From contig JAWQUS010000011.1 of the NCBI GenBank assembly GCA_036365455.1, forward strand, positions 6,530,001 through 6,594,000: 64,000 nucleotides of DNA. Direction: 5' to 3'. Under the pieces are notes generated by a model. It saw only the letters and a program-made list of their open reading frames with translations. It was not told where the DNA came from and made no database searches. Source of the DNA: Macrosoma leucophasiata (taxonomy: Eukaryota > Arthropoda > Insecta > Lepidoptera > Hedylidae). The position numbers were made by a program, and so were the translations under genes. Positions within the stretch are counted from its first letter, which is position 1. Each line of letters opens with the position of its first letter. Below are positions 52,795 to 62,475 of the stretch, piece by piece.

Positions 52795-53132
52795 ATAATA
52801 ATAATAATGGCAACCCTTGATACGTGCCACCGTTGGGCACGAGTCTCTCCCCTTCTCGGGAGGAGGCCTGGAGCTTATTCCACCACCCTGCTCCAATGCG
52901 GGTTGGTGAATATACGGGTTAGTGGCCAACCCGCGGTCGGATGTTTTCAAACAACCCATAAGGCATCCGACAAGGTTTAACGACTGCTATCTATCGATAG
53001 CAACCGGGACCGACGGCTTAACGTGCTTGCACGGAAATGCGCATTTCAATTTGCCACTAGCGGTCACCCATCACAGCTTAACCGAGTAAATCGCTTCCGA
53101 TCTACACCAGCCGCGGGGACATACGCGTTTCA
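52795..53132 (-). mobile_element. 5S-SINE inserted in a LINE
   Basis: Minus-strand copy. Tail side: taataataatggcaaccctt (plus strand) and cgtgcccaacggtggcacgt. Body ttgtcggatgccttatgggt. Head cggctggtgtagatcggaag + cgatttactcggttaagctg and gtgatgggtgaccgctagtg. A short deletion removes the gggcgcggt block of the head. Confidence 0.78.
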
Positions 53133-53310
53133 TAGGCGGAGAGATAAAAACCTCACTTGCACAAGTTTTGTCTGCAACGGCCTACCTGAGTGCGGAGTCG
53201 GTTAAGTGATCTCCATATATATGATATTCCAGATCATATCTGGGGGGAGCCCTTCTCGCCGGTTTTCGTGTGGAGGTTGAGCGTTTTTCATCTTCCAAGG
53301 TTCCTAAGTT
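53133..53310 (-). pseudogene. LINE polymerase carboxy-terminus, GRC part
   Basis: Minus strand reads SLNRLRTQVGRCRQNLCK (53155-53209), the R(L/T)xxGxxxC-type segment that stands just before the CDC zinc-knuckle in Jockey/R1-type LINEs. It was continuous with 52640-52794 before the 5S-SINE arrived. Confidence 0.65.
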
Positions 53311-53388
53311 GTTATGCCGAATTATGTGACAAAGAAACAATGACGTCTCACAATAAAATAAAAAGTTCTAAGCAAAAGTAGAAAACAC

Positions 53389-53557
53389 TGGTGGAAGAGC
53401 TCCAGTGACGGAGCTCGCGGGCGTAGGCACCACCGCATTAACTTTCATATATCTGCATTTTGACTTTTTTCTTTGTGTGGGTGTCTATAGGCTGCAGTCA
53501 TCACTTAACATCAATGTGAACTGCATGCTTGTTTACCACTTCCATAACATAAAAAAA
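53389..53557 (+). mobile_element. SINE-B with internal deletion
   Basis: Head actggtggaagagctccagt to accaccgcatta, then jumps to atctgcattttgact and runs to cacttccataacataaaaaa. About 110 bp of the middle is missing. Confidence 0.88.
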
Positions 53558-53796
53558 GGATTGGCTTTCAGTGCTTTTTCTTCTAACTTTTCATTTAAGA
53601 GCATTTTCAGCTCCGAACGTTTCGTTCATCGAACTTTGTAATCAAAAAGGCAGTTATTATAACATACGTGTAATGCATGCGTAATAATCAAAGTGGCATA
53701 AATGATTTATGGATATGAATACTAATGAATACAGGTACTACAGTCACAGACGAAAGCGAATTGATTGACAATAATCAATATTCATATGCTTATTTT
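53558..53796. other. Spacer
   Basis: Nothing assignable. Confidence 0.3.
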
Positions 53797-54433
53797 TAGG
53801 GTTCCGTACCTTAAAAGGAAAAAGGAACCCTTATAGGATCACTCGTGCGTCTATCTGTCTGTCTGTCTGTCTATCTGTCTGTCCGTCTGTCACAGCCAAT
53901 TTGCTCCGAAACTAATTGACCGATTGAGTTGAAATTTGATGAATATATGTAAATTGGTGACCCAAAGATGAACACGTCAAGTAAAATAATAAATTTTAAA
54001 TAGGGACTTTCGGGGGGTAAATCAGAAAATTAAAAAAAAAGAAAATTCGTAAACTGTCGTGTGATATATCAAATGAAAGAGGTTGTTGTCAGCATCTCAG
54101 ATATATTTTTTTTATAATTTTGCATAAACAAATTTGAAGTTTTTCTTAATAAACGACGAAAATTGACCATCCCACCCCCCTATCTCCGAAACTACTGAAC
54201 TTAAAATTTTGAAAAAAATGTGGAAAACAGTTCTTTGCCTATAGATTACTGGAAATCCTATAAGAAGTTTGATTATTCAAATTAAATCGAAAATTCTTAA
54301 TAATAGAACCTCCCCTGCGGGTACCACCGTAACCGCTATGTCCCTGCATTTTAAATCTGTAATATTTTCGAAAATATTTATTTAAATTACGGAACCCTCA
54401 CCACGCGAGTCAAACTCGCACTTGTCCGGTTTT
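53797..54433 (+). repeat. Repeat P, full copy
   Basis: From ttagggttccgtaccttaaa to cgcacttgtccggttttttt. (tctg)n at about 53863-53890. It lost 'cagggggggccac' relative to the 23-kb copy. The end runs straight into SINE-B. Confidence 0.8.
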
Positions 54434-54560
54434 TTTATGTAATGCAAGTGGCAAACAAGCATGCAGTTCACGTTGATGTTAAGTGATGACTGCACTCTAT
54501 AGACATTCAGGCCAAAATGCAGATGGCATTTTGGCCTTGGTATTTGTGTGAAATGCGTTA
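54434..54560 (-). mobile_element. SINE-B tail half with foldback
   Basis: gtaatgcaagtggcaaacaa + gcatgcagttcacgttgatg; then ggccaaaatgcagatggcattttggcc forms a palindrome, after which a few bases run in the opposite sense (cttggtatttgtgtg). Confidence 0.75.
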
Positions 54561-54640
54561 AATTATAGTCCATTAATCGAGGCAGGCGATATGACATCAC
54601 GCTACACGGACAGAGTCATGGGCACAGCTAGTATTTAATA
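54561..54640 (-). mobile_element. RTE-type LINE tail fragment
   Basis: agtccattaatcgaggcagg + cgatatgacatcacgctaca and gtcatgggcacagctagt. Confidence 0.6.
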
Positions 54641-54816
54641 ATAATACGTAAATACAACCTACATTTTATTTTGTTATCTTGTAGTTGGGTACGCAGTTTT
54701 ACTAATGATTATCATTGAACACCCGACGCTTCGATCGCATTAATACCTATAAGCTTTTCTTTTAGTTCTTTTCATTGATTGTATTATAATATATAGCTCG
54801 TGAAAATATCAGAACA

Positions 54817-54967
54817 TTAGAAATTAAAGAAAAAACAGAAAGAAAAATTTGACTTCGGGCAGGAATCGAACCTGTGACCTCAGGATAACCAGTCCAGCCG
54901 CTTTACCATTAAGCTACCGAAGTCCCACACCGACGCGTCAAATTTAATTTCATTATTTTTTTCTTTA
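54817..54967 (-). mobile_element. tRNA-like element, variant Y, inverted ends
   Basis: Bounded by agaaattaaagaaaaaa and ttttttctttaatttct (inverted repeats, 54817 and 54951 regions). Contains a tRNA-shaped sequence at 54851-54924 on the minus strand: acceptor ACTTCGG/CCGAAGT perfect, D stem GCTT/AAGC, B box ggttcgattcc. The trailer aaatttttctttctg is an oligo-T stop. The anticodon loop would be CTGGTTA with a mismatch in the stem, so a functional tRNA is unlikely. The leader/trailer is shared with variants X (40.8, 55.2 kb) and Z (31.7 kb). Confidence 0.6.
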
Positions 54968-55115
54968 ATTTCTAAAGTCCACTCGCATGTGTTATTGCGT
55001 AAATAAATGGTAAAATTATATAATAAAAACATACTAAGCTAATTATCTACATAACTTAGTATTCAATAAAAAGGAACCTATTTAAAATGGTACATATTTA
55101 GACAATATTTTATCA

Positions 55116-55600
55116 ATTGTTTTTATATCATTTCGCATTAACACATGCTTGTGAAATATTTTATTTTAAAGAAAAATGGAAAGAAAAATTTGACTCCAGG
55201 CGAGACTCGAACTCGCGGCCTACTGGGAATCTAGTCCAGCCGCTCTTCCAATTGAGCTACTGAAGTCCTGCCCGATTTGTCAAATCTTTCCTTCACATTT
55301 ATTGCCTTGCTTTATGGTAGCAGTAGCGCCATCTATTACCAACTATGCTAGTTAGGCAACCGATATAATAGACTTTTCAGTTTATTGAATACCGTAAAGA
55401 AGTCGCTTTTACCCTTAATAATTGTTTTTATATTATTTCGCATTAACACATGCTTGTGAAATATATTTTATTTTAAAGAAAAATTTGACTTCAAGCGAGA
55501 CTCGAACTCGCGGACTACTGGGAATCTAGACCACTAGCTGGACTAGATTCCCAGTAGGCCGCGAGTCAAAATTTTTCTTTCCATTTTTCTTTAAAAAAAA
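55116..55600. repeat. tRNA-like family, tandem unit plus foldback
   Basis: A unit of about 305 bp starts at 55116 (attgtttttatatcatttcg) and starts again at 55421 (attgtttttatattatttcg). Both starts are followed by cattaacacatgcttgtgaa and an A-rich leader into the tRNA-like sequence (55192-55267; second start 55487). In the second unit the tRNA-like sequence turns back on itself: cgcggactactgggaatcta at 55509 is answered by the reverse complement at 55543-55563, and the inverted leader runs out to 55590. So one locus shows direct and inverted repetition of the same unit. Confidence 0.75.
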
Positions 55601-56217
55601 AAATATTTTATCAATTTTGTAACAACTATGACTTTGCATAATGTTATTCATGCATATGACTCTACCACGAAACAGTAAAGGCTCTACCAATCTAGATAAA
55701 GCAACATTTTAGTTACCACTCTAAAGTTTTGAAAGCCGTTTATGAAATCAGTAATATATTCTCATCCATTATGTATAATAGGCAAAGAACATAAATAATA
55801 CTTTTTAACATTCATTCGCTTAACCCAAAACTCAAGCTTTTCTAGCGCGTCGTTTATTTACGTATCAAATCAGGTATTTTTCACCATTGTGCTGTTAACC
55901 ATCCGATTGTTGTCCAATCAAGATCAAATCATACATTCGATTTGGTTATAAATACGCTTATTCATATTTATTTATTGCTATTCTAACAAAAGTCCCATTT
56001 CTATGTGTCAGAAGTCTCAGAAGTACCTCAAATTGATCACTGGTTTTTCAATCTTTGTGAAATCAAATAACTGAGCGTCTTCTATAGCAGCACCTCTTTT
56101 CTTATGCTTATTTTTTCCTCTAAGAATTTGCTATTGCAAACAACTCATTTACTCTTCTTTCATTCTGAGGCAAAGATCTGACGCTTAATGAATGGCAACA
56201 CGAAATATCCTATAGAC
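55601..56217. other. AT-rich, nothing assignable
   Basis: No feature seen. Confidence 0.45.
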
Positions 56218-56440
56218 CAATGGTTCTCAAACTTTGTGAAGACCACTTGCGGACCGCGCGCGGTCCACTGGGAACAGCGAGTTGTCCACTCGCTGTCTGT
56301 GATAGGACCGCGCGTCGACCGCGCTGCCCGCGCCTTGACGGCTTGCGATTGAAGCGATACGGAGTGGAGTTAATGTAATGAGCGCAGACCGCTCGAGGCG
56401 GTCGGGCGCTAGTCGGGTGCCAGGTGGCTCCAGTGAGCAA
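56218..56440. mobile_element. hAT-like left end, CpG-rich
   Basis: caatggttctcaaactttgt resembles Charlie-type hAT ends (CAGTGGTTCTCAAACTTT). It is followed by ccgcgcgcggtccactggga and CpG-rich sequence to about 56430. No matching right end or repeated 8-mer was found, so the element is truncated. The 90-codon minus-strand ORF is low-complexity. Confidence 0.45.
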
Positions 56441-56470
56441 TGACCTTAAGCTCCGCGAATCACACCCGTA

Positions 56471-56535
56471 AATTACTTCCATTTAGGAGCAGATCCAGAT
56501 TAGGTAATTCAGTACTGCCTACGCCTTTGAGCTCT
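56471..56535 (-). mobile_element. SINE-B fragment
   Basis: ttacttccatttaggagcag, attaggtaattcagtactgc + ctacgcctttgagctct. Confidence 0.5.
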
Positions 56536-56904
56536 AATATAAATAAAGGCTAAAAAACAATTTACGATAAATGTGAATTGTAATGCCACTATCGCGATAA
56601 AAAAAGAAAGGCAAGTGTCTAAGATTCTTGTCACCAGATATCTACCGAATTAGATGCGTGCAACGATCCAAACGAAATGTTAAAACGTGTTTTCGACCAG
56701 TCAAAGTTCGAGGAAAGAACTTCTACTTTCCCCAACGGCTAATCCATGTTGTAGTACAACAGATCACCATGTCGAATGTTTTAATTTATTGAAACATCAC
56801 GAAACGGAATTTTATTCAACGGCGTGCGCTGCACAATTCGCCGCGCGAATCGATTGGCAGTGTTTGAATGATGGGTCACGATATTGTTTTTTTTTGTAAT
56901 TAGG
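56536..56904. other. Nothing assignable
   Basis: A 70-codon ORF (56687-56899) has no recognisable domain. Confidence 0.4.
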
Positions 56905-57203
56905 TTTTACTGGTGGTAGAGCTCCAGTGACGGAGCTCGCGGGCGGAGGCACCACCGCATTACCTGATTTACTTGCCGCTAAATGGTAGTGTTCAGCACT
57001 ATCGTGTTCCGGTCAGGTGGTAATGTACGGCCCTGTAATTTCCGGCAAAGAGGCACCTTAGGCCTCAGGAGTGGTAACGCATTTGCATTTTGACCTTGGT
57101 CTTTGTGTGGGTGTCTATAGGCTGCAGTCATCACTTAACATCAATGTGAACTGCATGCTTGTTTGCCACTTCAATTACATAAAAAAAAAAAAAAAAAAAA
57201 ATA
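56905..57203 (+). mobile_element. SINE-B, full length with long A tail
   Basis: actggtggtagagctccagt to cacttcaattacat and a run of more than 20 A residues. The intact A tail and low divergence suggest a recent insertion. Confidence 0.93.
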
Positions 57204-57299
57204 TTAGGCACGTTGGATTTTTATTACTTTTTCTATTTACTCGGATAATATATCCCACCGAAAAAGTCATTTCAATTGTTGCTAAGACGACATAATATT

Positions 57300-57822
57300 A
57301 CTAGCGGCCCGCCCCGGCTTCGCTCGGGTGTAGTGTTCCTATTCATCTTAGCGTTATGTTATATAGCCTAACCTAAGTTTATCTGCCTCAGTAGCGTAGT
57401 GGTAGCAGGCCACTACTATTGCGCTGGAGGTCCTGGGTTCGATTCCCGGGTCGGGGGATATTAGAGATAACGGTTTAAAATCCTTAATCTCTGGGATTTT
57501 TCCATTTTCTGGAAGTTTCGCAGTACCCCGGAGTTTGGTAATGTGCCCGGAGATGGCAACAGGTTCGCCACCTGTTACATGGGCCAAAACGTTACCGGCG
57601 AGTCGTGGGTGTTTGCATGTATGATTTAATGCATGCATTTACCTCTGCCTACCCCTTCGGGGATTACAGACGTGAAGTTACGTTTTAAATAGCCTAAAGC
57701 CTTTCTCGATAAAGGGGCTATCTAACACTGAAAGAATTTTCCAAATCGGACCCCTAGTTTCTGAGATCAGCGCGTTCAAGCAAACAAAGAAACATGCTCT
57801 TGAGCTTTATAATACTACTAGC
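57300..57822 (+). mobile_element. RTE-type LINE 3' end split by SINE-A
   Basis: 57300-57371 (actagcggcccgccccggct ... gttatatagcctaa) and 57689-57822 (aaatagcctaaagcctttct ... gctttataatactac) join to give the sequence seen uninterrupted at 58490-58640. atagcctaa is duplicated at the borders. Confidence 0.82.
57372..57688 (+). mobile_element. SINE-A inserted in an RTE tail
   Basis: Head atctgcctcagtagcgtagt, B box ggttcgattcc, tail ctaccccttcggggattaca + gacgtgaagttacgttt. 9-bp duplication atagcctaa. The ttctattgg part of the middle is deleted. Confidence 0.9.
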
Positions 57823-58035
57823 TATCCCCACAAACTTCGTATTGCCTCACAATGAAATAATGTGTCGAAGGTTTGATTTGATGTATACGGACTATTTGTA
57901 TGGGAAAATAAAATTGTGGTTTTTACTATTTCCCTTCAATTTCTTCATACTTTTCATACTTTTCAAGCCTTTCCTGGACTTCCAAAAATAATTCGAAACC
58001 AAAATTAGCCAAATTGGTCCAGCCGTTCTCTGACT
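57823..58035 (+). mobile_element. RTE-type 3' end, second subtype
   Basis: agctatccccacaaacttcg + tattgcctcacaatgaaata to ccagccgttctctgac. A diverged relative of 24752-25007, placed immediately after another RTE tail. Confidence 0.72.
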
Positions 58036-58364
58036 GCCGGCCGCCTTTGTACATTGTGCGGGCAGTGCTCAATCACTATTTTGCTGTGATTAGTGTTATT
58101 TTAAAACTGCGATATCTCCCAAGATATTGATTTGAATCGAAAAGAGGTAAAGGACAATTTCGTTTTAAATGAAATACTTGTGATGAATAACATATTTATT
58201 TCGATAAGGATTAATAGTATCATGTTTATAAAAACGCCTTCGCAAATACTGCATTATTTTGGAACAACTTCGGTTAGTATAAAAAACCTTATAGTGAGCT
58301 AACGTTAAAAGATAGACATATGCTGTGGCGGACTTTTTTTTAGAACTTTTGAATGGAAAAAAGC
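58036..58364. other. Nothing assignable
   Basis: Anonymous. Confidence 0.4.
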
Positions 58365-58645
58365 CTGTAGTACATGATTTTTGTGAAACTCTTACCGTTT
58401 ACGCAGCGCACGCAGTGGAAGCTCTCAATAGGAAAAAAAATCCCCCGAATTTGAAACATTCTTCTTTGGTGCTCCGCTCCTATTAGTCTTAGCGTGATGA
58501 TATATGGCCTAAAGCCTTCCTCGATAAATGGACTGTCTAGCACTGAAAGAATTTTTAAAATCGGACCAGTAGTTTCTGAGATAGCGCGTTCAAACAAACA
58601 AACAAACAAACTCTTCAGCTTTATAATATTAGTATAGATGTATAC
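58365..58645 (+). mobile_element. RTE-type LINE 3' end
   Basis: gtgctccgctcctattagtc, agcgtgatgatatatggcct, aaagccttcctcgataaatg and the end caaacaaacaaacaaacaaa + ctcttcagctttataatatt. This is the uninterrupted counterpart of the 57.3-kb element. Confidence 0.78.
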
Positions 58646-58828
58646 GGGTTGCACTGTCAAAAGTTAGCAGATCTCATGTAGATGCAAGTTTCTAACTCTA
58701 GTCAAGTCTCTAAGCCGTAGTCAAAATGCGTGGCTTGGCCGTTTCTTTAATAGACCAACTGTTATATAACAAAAAGGCAATGAGCAGTGAACGCCCTTAC
58801 AGGGCATGGTTTTTAAACGTAATGTAAC
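58646..58828. other. Spacer
   Basis: Nothing assignable. Confidence 0.3.
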
Positions 58829-59142
58829 TTAACGTAACTTCACGCCTGTAATCCCCGAAGGGATAGACAGAGCTAAATGCATGCATTCAAGCATACATGC
58901 AAACACCCACGATTCGCCGGTTACGTTTTTGGCCCATGTAACAGGTGGCGAGCCTGTTGACATCTTCGGGCACATTACCAAACATCGAGGTACTGGGATA
59001 TTTCCGGAAAATGGAAAAATCCCAATAGAACCAGAGATAAAGGACTTTACACCATTATCTCTGATAACCCCCTACCCGGGAATCGAACCCAGGACCTCAG
59101 CGTAGTAGTAGTGGCCTGCTGCCACTAGGCTACCGAGGCAGT
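58829..59142 (-). mobile_element. SINE-A, full length
   Basis: Minus-strand copy: head ctgcctcggtagcctagtgg, B box gggttcgattccc, tail ctgtctatcccttcggggat + tacaggcgtgaagttacg. Confidence 0.92.
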
Positions 59143-59256
59143 CAAATGGTCAAATAGTTATTAGATGATTATTGGTTACCAAGACGAACTTATTAACCTG
59201 AACTTTTGTTTTACCTAACTTTTAATAAATTAGGCGTTTTCATTTGTCGTTTTTTT

Positions 59257-59522
59257 TTTAAAACAAGCGTTAAGTTCACTTTGACGGCACATAAGACTGT
59301 AGCCTATAAACATCAACATGAAACCACAGATTTCAATGTAGATGCGTTACCACATAGGCCTAAGGTATTGTGCCTCTGTGTCAGAAATTACTGGGCCGTA
59401 CATTACCACCAGACCGGAATACGATAATGCTAAACACTATCATTTAGCGGCAAGTAGATTAGCTAATACGGTGGTGCCTACGCCCGCGAGCTCTGAGCTC
59501 ACTGGAGCTCTAACAGCAGTAA
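59257..59522 (-). mobile_element. SINE-B, diverged, full length
   Basis: Minus strand from gttactgctgttagagctcc + agtgagctcag to cttgttttaaaaaa. The terminal cgtttgccacttccattacat part is lost; a T-run follows directly. Confidence 0.82.
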
Positions 59523-60139
59523 CAATCTAAAACTAAGCTATTCCGGAACATAAAACAGTCATCAATGAAACATAAAATGTCACATCGCAAGAAACCCATG
59601 AGATCCATATAATTAACCACATTAATCTTAAACTCTGTGAAAGTGAGACAAAAAACCGCTCGGGTCCGTCCGGAGGTTTTCTCCTATTAACGTAATGATT
59701 AAACGGCGATTAACCGAATACCGGCGGCATCATCCTGTTTACAACTGATCGTTTGTACATCGGGAAAATTAATTTGAAGGTTTCCTATACAAAGCCTTAA
59801 GATAATAGACGTGAATCTTGAAAGAAATGTATTTAAACATTAAGGCGTTAAGTAGCCTGAATGACCTTGGCAAAACGGAGCTCATCAAATATTTGTCAAA
59901 ATTTGAGCGATCTAGCGGATACTCGCTGTACTTGATTGAAAAGATCAAAGATTAAGTAAATGTAGAGGAGACAAGCATTGTAGTGCTTATTAATGTTGCA
60001 TCACAGTGATTATACTACTAAAACGGTTTGAATACAAGTTTCGCTATTGGTACGGGTAACGAGCGAAACTTGCTTGATTTTCGCTCGTTAGTTATTTCTG
60101 CGTTGCGAACGGTCTAATCTTGGATAATTTAAAAACTTA
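59523..60139. other. Nothing assignable
   Basis: Anonymous; no repeat match seen. Confidence 0.45.
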
Positions 60140-60285
60140 CCCCTTTATTCATAAACGTATTTTGGCTAAAGTGTTGATAATCTCTCCTTTGTCTTTTTCT
60201 ATCCTGCATATTTGACAATGCAACTGACAAAGACAAAGCATTCTATAGCTAAAACGTATCTAATGTACGTTTATGAACAAGGGGG
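60140..60285. mobile_element. 146-bp MITE, TTA duplication
   Basis: Second copy of the 14.2-kb MITE: cccctttattcataaacgta and tacgtttatgaacaaggggg at the ends, with tta on both sides (60137-60139, 60286-60288). The interior is nearly identical between the copies (tctcctttgtctttttctat; gcaactgacaaagacaaagc). Confidence 0.88.
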
Positions 60286-60356
60286 TTAATATTTTATGTA
60301 CATAAGAATAATGGGCTGTTGTGCTATGTATGACTGTATGGTGTTATAACTTTTAT

Positions 60357-60560
60357 GAACGAGCTCGAAGGCGTGAACACCTCCATATCATCTACTTTAC
60401 CTACCAGTAAATGATAACTCCATGTCCACCGTTATCATGTTCTGGTAAGGTGGTAGTATACAGTGGTAGAGCTTCAGTGGCCTCTCTCCAGGGCGAGCGA
60501 GCACCACCGCATTTCCCAATTTACATTTCACTAAATGGTACCTACTGTAAGCGATAATAG
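60357..60560 (+). mobile_element. Two SINE-B scraps
   Basis: aacgagctcgaaggcgtgaa + cacctcc ... cgttatcatgttctggtaag + gtggta (60357-60465), then agtggtagagcttcagtggc ... accaccgcatttcccaattt + ac (60471-60545). Confidence 0.6.
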
Positions 60561-60626
60561 TATGTAAGCAATGTAGGTATCAATGTCAAAGTTCGTTGAA
60601 GTGATATTACGAAAATTATATCTCCT

Positions 60627-61290
60627 TTAAAATCTAAGGCGGCGGAGATAATTATTTTTCGAAAATATGATTTGGATTTCAATTTTACGGTTTCTTGAGG
60701 TACACTTTTTCAAATCCAAGATAGCGGACAGATTATTTATTTTGGATATGTATACTATGGATCTTAATTTATAGTTTCTTGGAGTTCTGATTACGAAAAT
60801 GGCATCTATTTGCAGATCCAAGATAGCCGACAGATTTTTTTTTCAAAATATGTTATGGGTATCAATTTCGAGGTTTCTTGGGGGGCTGATTACGCAAATG
60901 GCATAATTTTTCAGATCCGAGATGGCGGACAAAACATTTCTTCCAAATTGTGATATGGGTGTTAATTTCGAGGTTTCTTGGGGGTGCTGATTACTAAAAT
61001 GATCTGAAAATTATGTCATTTTCGTGATTAGCACCCCAAGAAACCTCGAAATTGACACTCATATCACAATTCGAAAAAATTATTATGTTCGCCATCTTGG
61101 ATCTGAAAAATGATGCCATTTGCGTAATCAGCACCCCAAGAAACCTCGAAATTGATACCCATAACATATTTTGAAAAAAAATCTGTCAGCTATCTTGGAT
61201 CTGCAAATAGATGCTATTTTCGAAATCAGCCTCCCAAGAAATAATGAAATGGACACCCATATCACTTTTTCGAAAAAAATGTGTCCATTT
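60627..61290. repeat. Palindromic minisatellite, monomer about 100 bp
   Basis: Left arm: about 3.5 direct monomers of the form cagatccaagatagcggaca ... atatgggtatcaatttcgag + gtttcttggggtgctgatta + cgaaaatggcat (starts near 60627, 60713, 60815, 60914). At about 60990-61022 the array inverts and the right arm runs about 2.8 monomers in reverse order (gcaccccaagaaacctcgaa; ccatcttggatctgaaaaat). The arms differ by substitutions, so the fold is imperfect and the duplication is not brand new. Confidence 0.85.
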
Positions 61291-61344
61291 TGGATTTATT
61301 TCGACTACTTACTGTTCTTATTTTATTTCAAGTAAATCTCATTT

Positions 61345-61700
61345 TACTATGGTCTAGCGGAACTTGTTTCGCCGGACAGGCGGTACTTATTTCGCCGAAC
61401 AAGCGAAACAATACCGCTTACCAATACAATACCGCTGTACCAACTACTGGAGCGAATACCGCTCCCCACGTCGGTAGCGAATATTTTCAAGGCCTTTATC
61501 CTAGCTTTTACTTGCAAGTTCGTCCGCGTGGACTCTAAGAGGTCTAAATACCCATACCCGTTCTACCGCCAAAAAAATCGTCCCCTACCTGTGAACACAC
61601 GTGTAAACTATATTTATACTCTAACTGTAAAGAAAATTTTATCGAAATCCTTTCCAACAAACAAACATCCATACTTTCACATTTATAATAGTAAGATTGA
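61345..61700 (+). mobile_element. RTE-type LINE 3' end, diverged
   Basis: acttgcaagttcgtccgcgt, then acaaacaaacatccatactt + tcacatttataatagtaaga at the end. The 5' part (tttcgccggacaggcggtac; aataccgctccccacgtcgg) is not seen elsewhere in the window. Confidence 0.55.
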
Positions 61701-62364
61701 AAAAAAATCTGTAGATACCTAAATTAATTTTATTATATCTTGCACAAAATAAAACCACTTTATATACCTACTTACTTACTAATATATTTTTGGTAAGTAA
61801 CAATGTAGGTAAATTACACGTAGATATAACAAGTATTAAAGTGAAATCAACTAAATACTCCTTCAGTTCATTTGTGTTTCTTTTTCTACGTCAACTTTCC
61901 GTGTTGCAATGTCAATATTGTCAATGTATTTATATTCTTTGACAACAACAAGACATCAATTCGCACAAAAACATAGGCAATAGCCACTATTTAGTAAAAT
62001 CTTAAGACCGTAAACACTCGTGTTGTATAGTAATACATATTTTTTTACAGGTTTTACTCATAACTTCGCAGTAACATCCCAAAATATGTAAGTTTATATT
62101 TCGGCAGCGCGCTGTACATCCTCCCCTCACAAAGGGCCGCAGCCGACTAGCCAACTGACGATGATTGAGATTACAGTATGGCGTGACGAAGAGGCTCGCG
62201 CTCAGGCACGGAAATTTCGACATTTTATTAATTTTCATTAATATATAACACCAAAATAAATAAAACTGTTAATTAAAACTGTGAGTAATTTAAAGCCTTT
62301 TCTTTTGCAATAAAAACGAAGCAAAAAGACTGTGCCGTTTTGGAGAACATTTGCATTTTAAGAC
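61701..62364. other. Nothing assignable
   Basis: Anonymous; small CpG-richer patch at 62100-62210. Confidence 0.4.
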
Positions 62365-62475
62365 AAAAAAGGGAGCATTTTGAAATGGTCTTTTCTAAAA
62401 GGGGGTTAACAAATTTAACCAAAAAGGGAGCATTTTGAAATGGTTTTTTTTAAAAGGGGGTTAGCAAATTTAACA
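62365..62475. repeat. Tandem duplication, 55-bp period, two units
   Basis: aaaaagggagcattttgaaa + tggtcttttctaaaaggggg and aaaaagggagcattttgaaa + tggttttttttaaaaggggg, each followed by ttaacaaatttaac or ttagcaaatttaac. Confidence 0.85.

Noticed and set aside
53863..53890. Short CRISPR-like or telomere-like tandem repeat
   Set aside because: It is a (TCTG)n microsatellite inherited within repeat P; no spacers.
56210..56482. 90-codon minus-strand ORF as a basic protein
   Set aside because: Arginine/serine-rich because of CpG-rich hAT-like DNA; no recognisable domain.
58340..58660. 106-codon minus-strand ORF
   Set aside because: Mostly antisense of an RTE-type 3' end.
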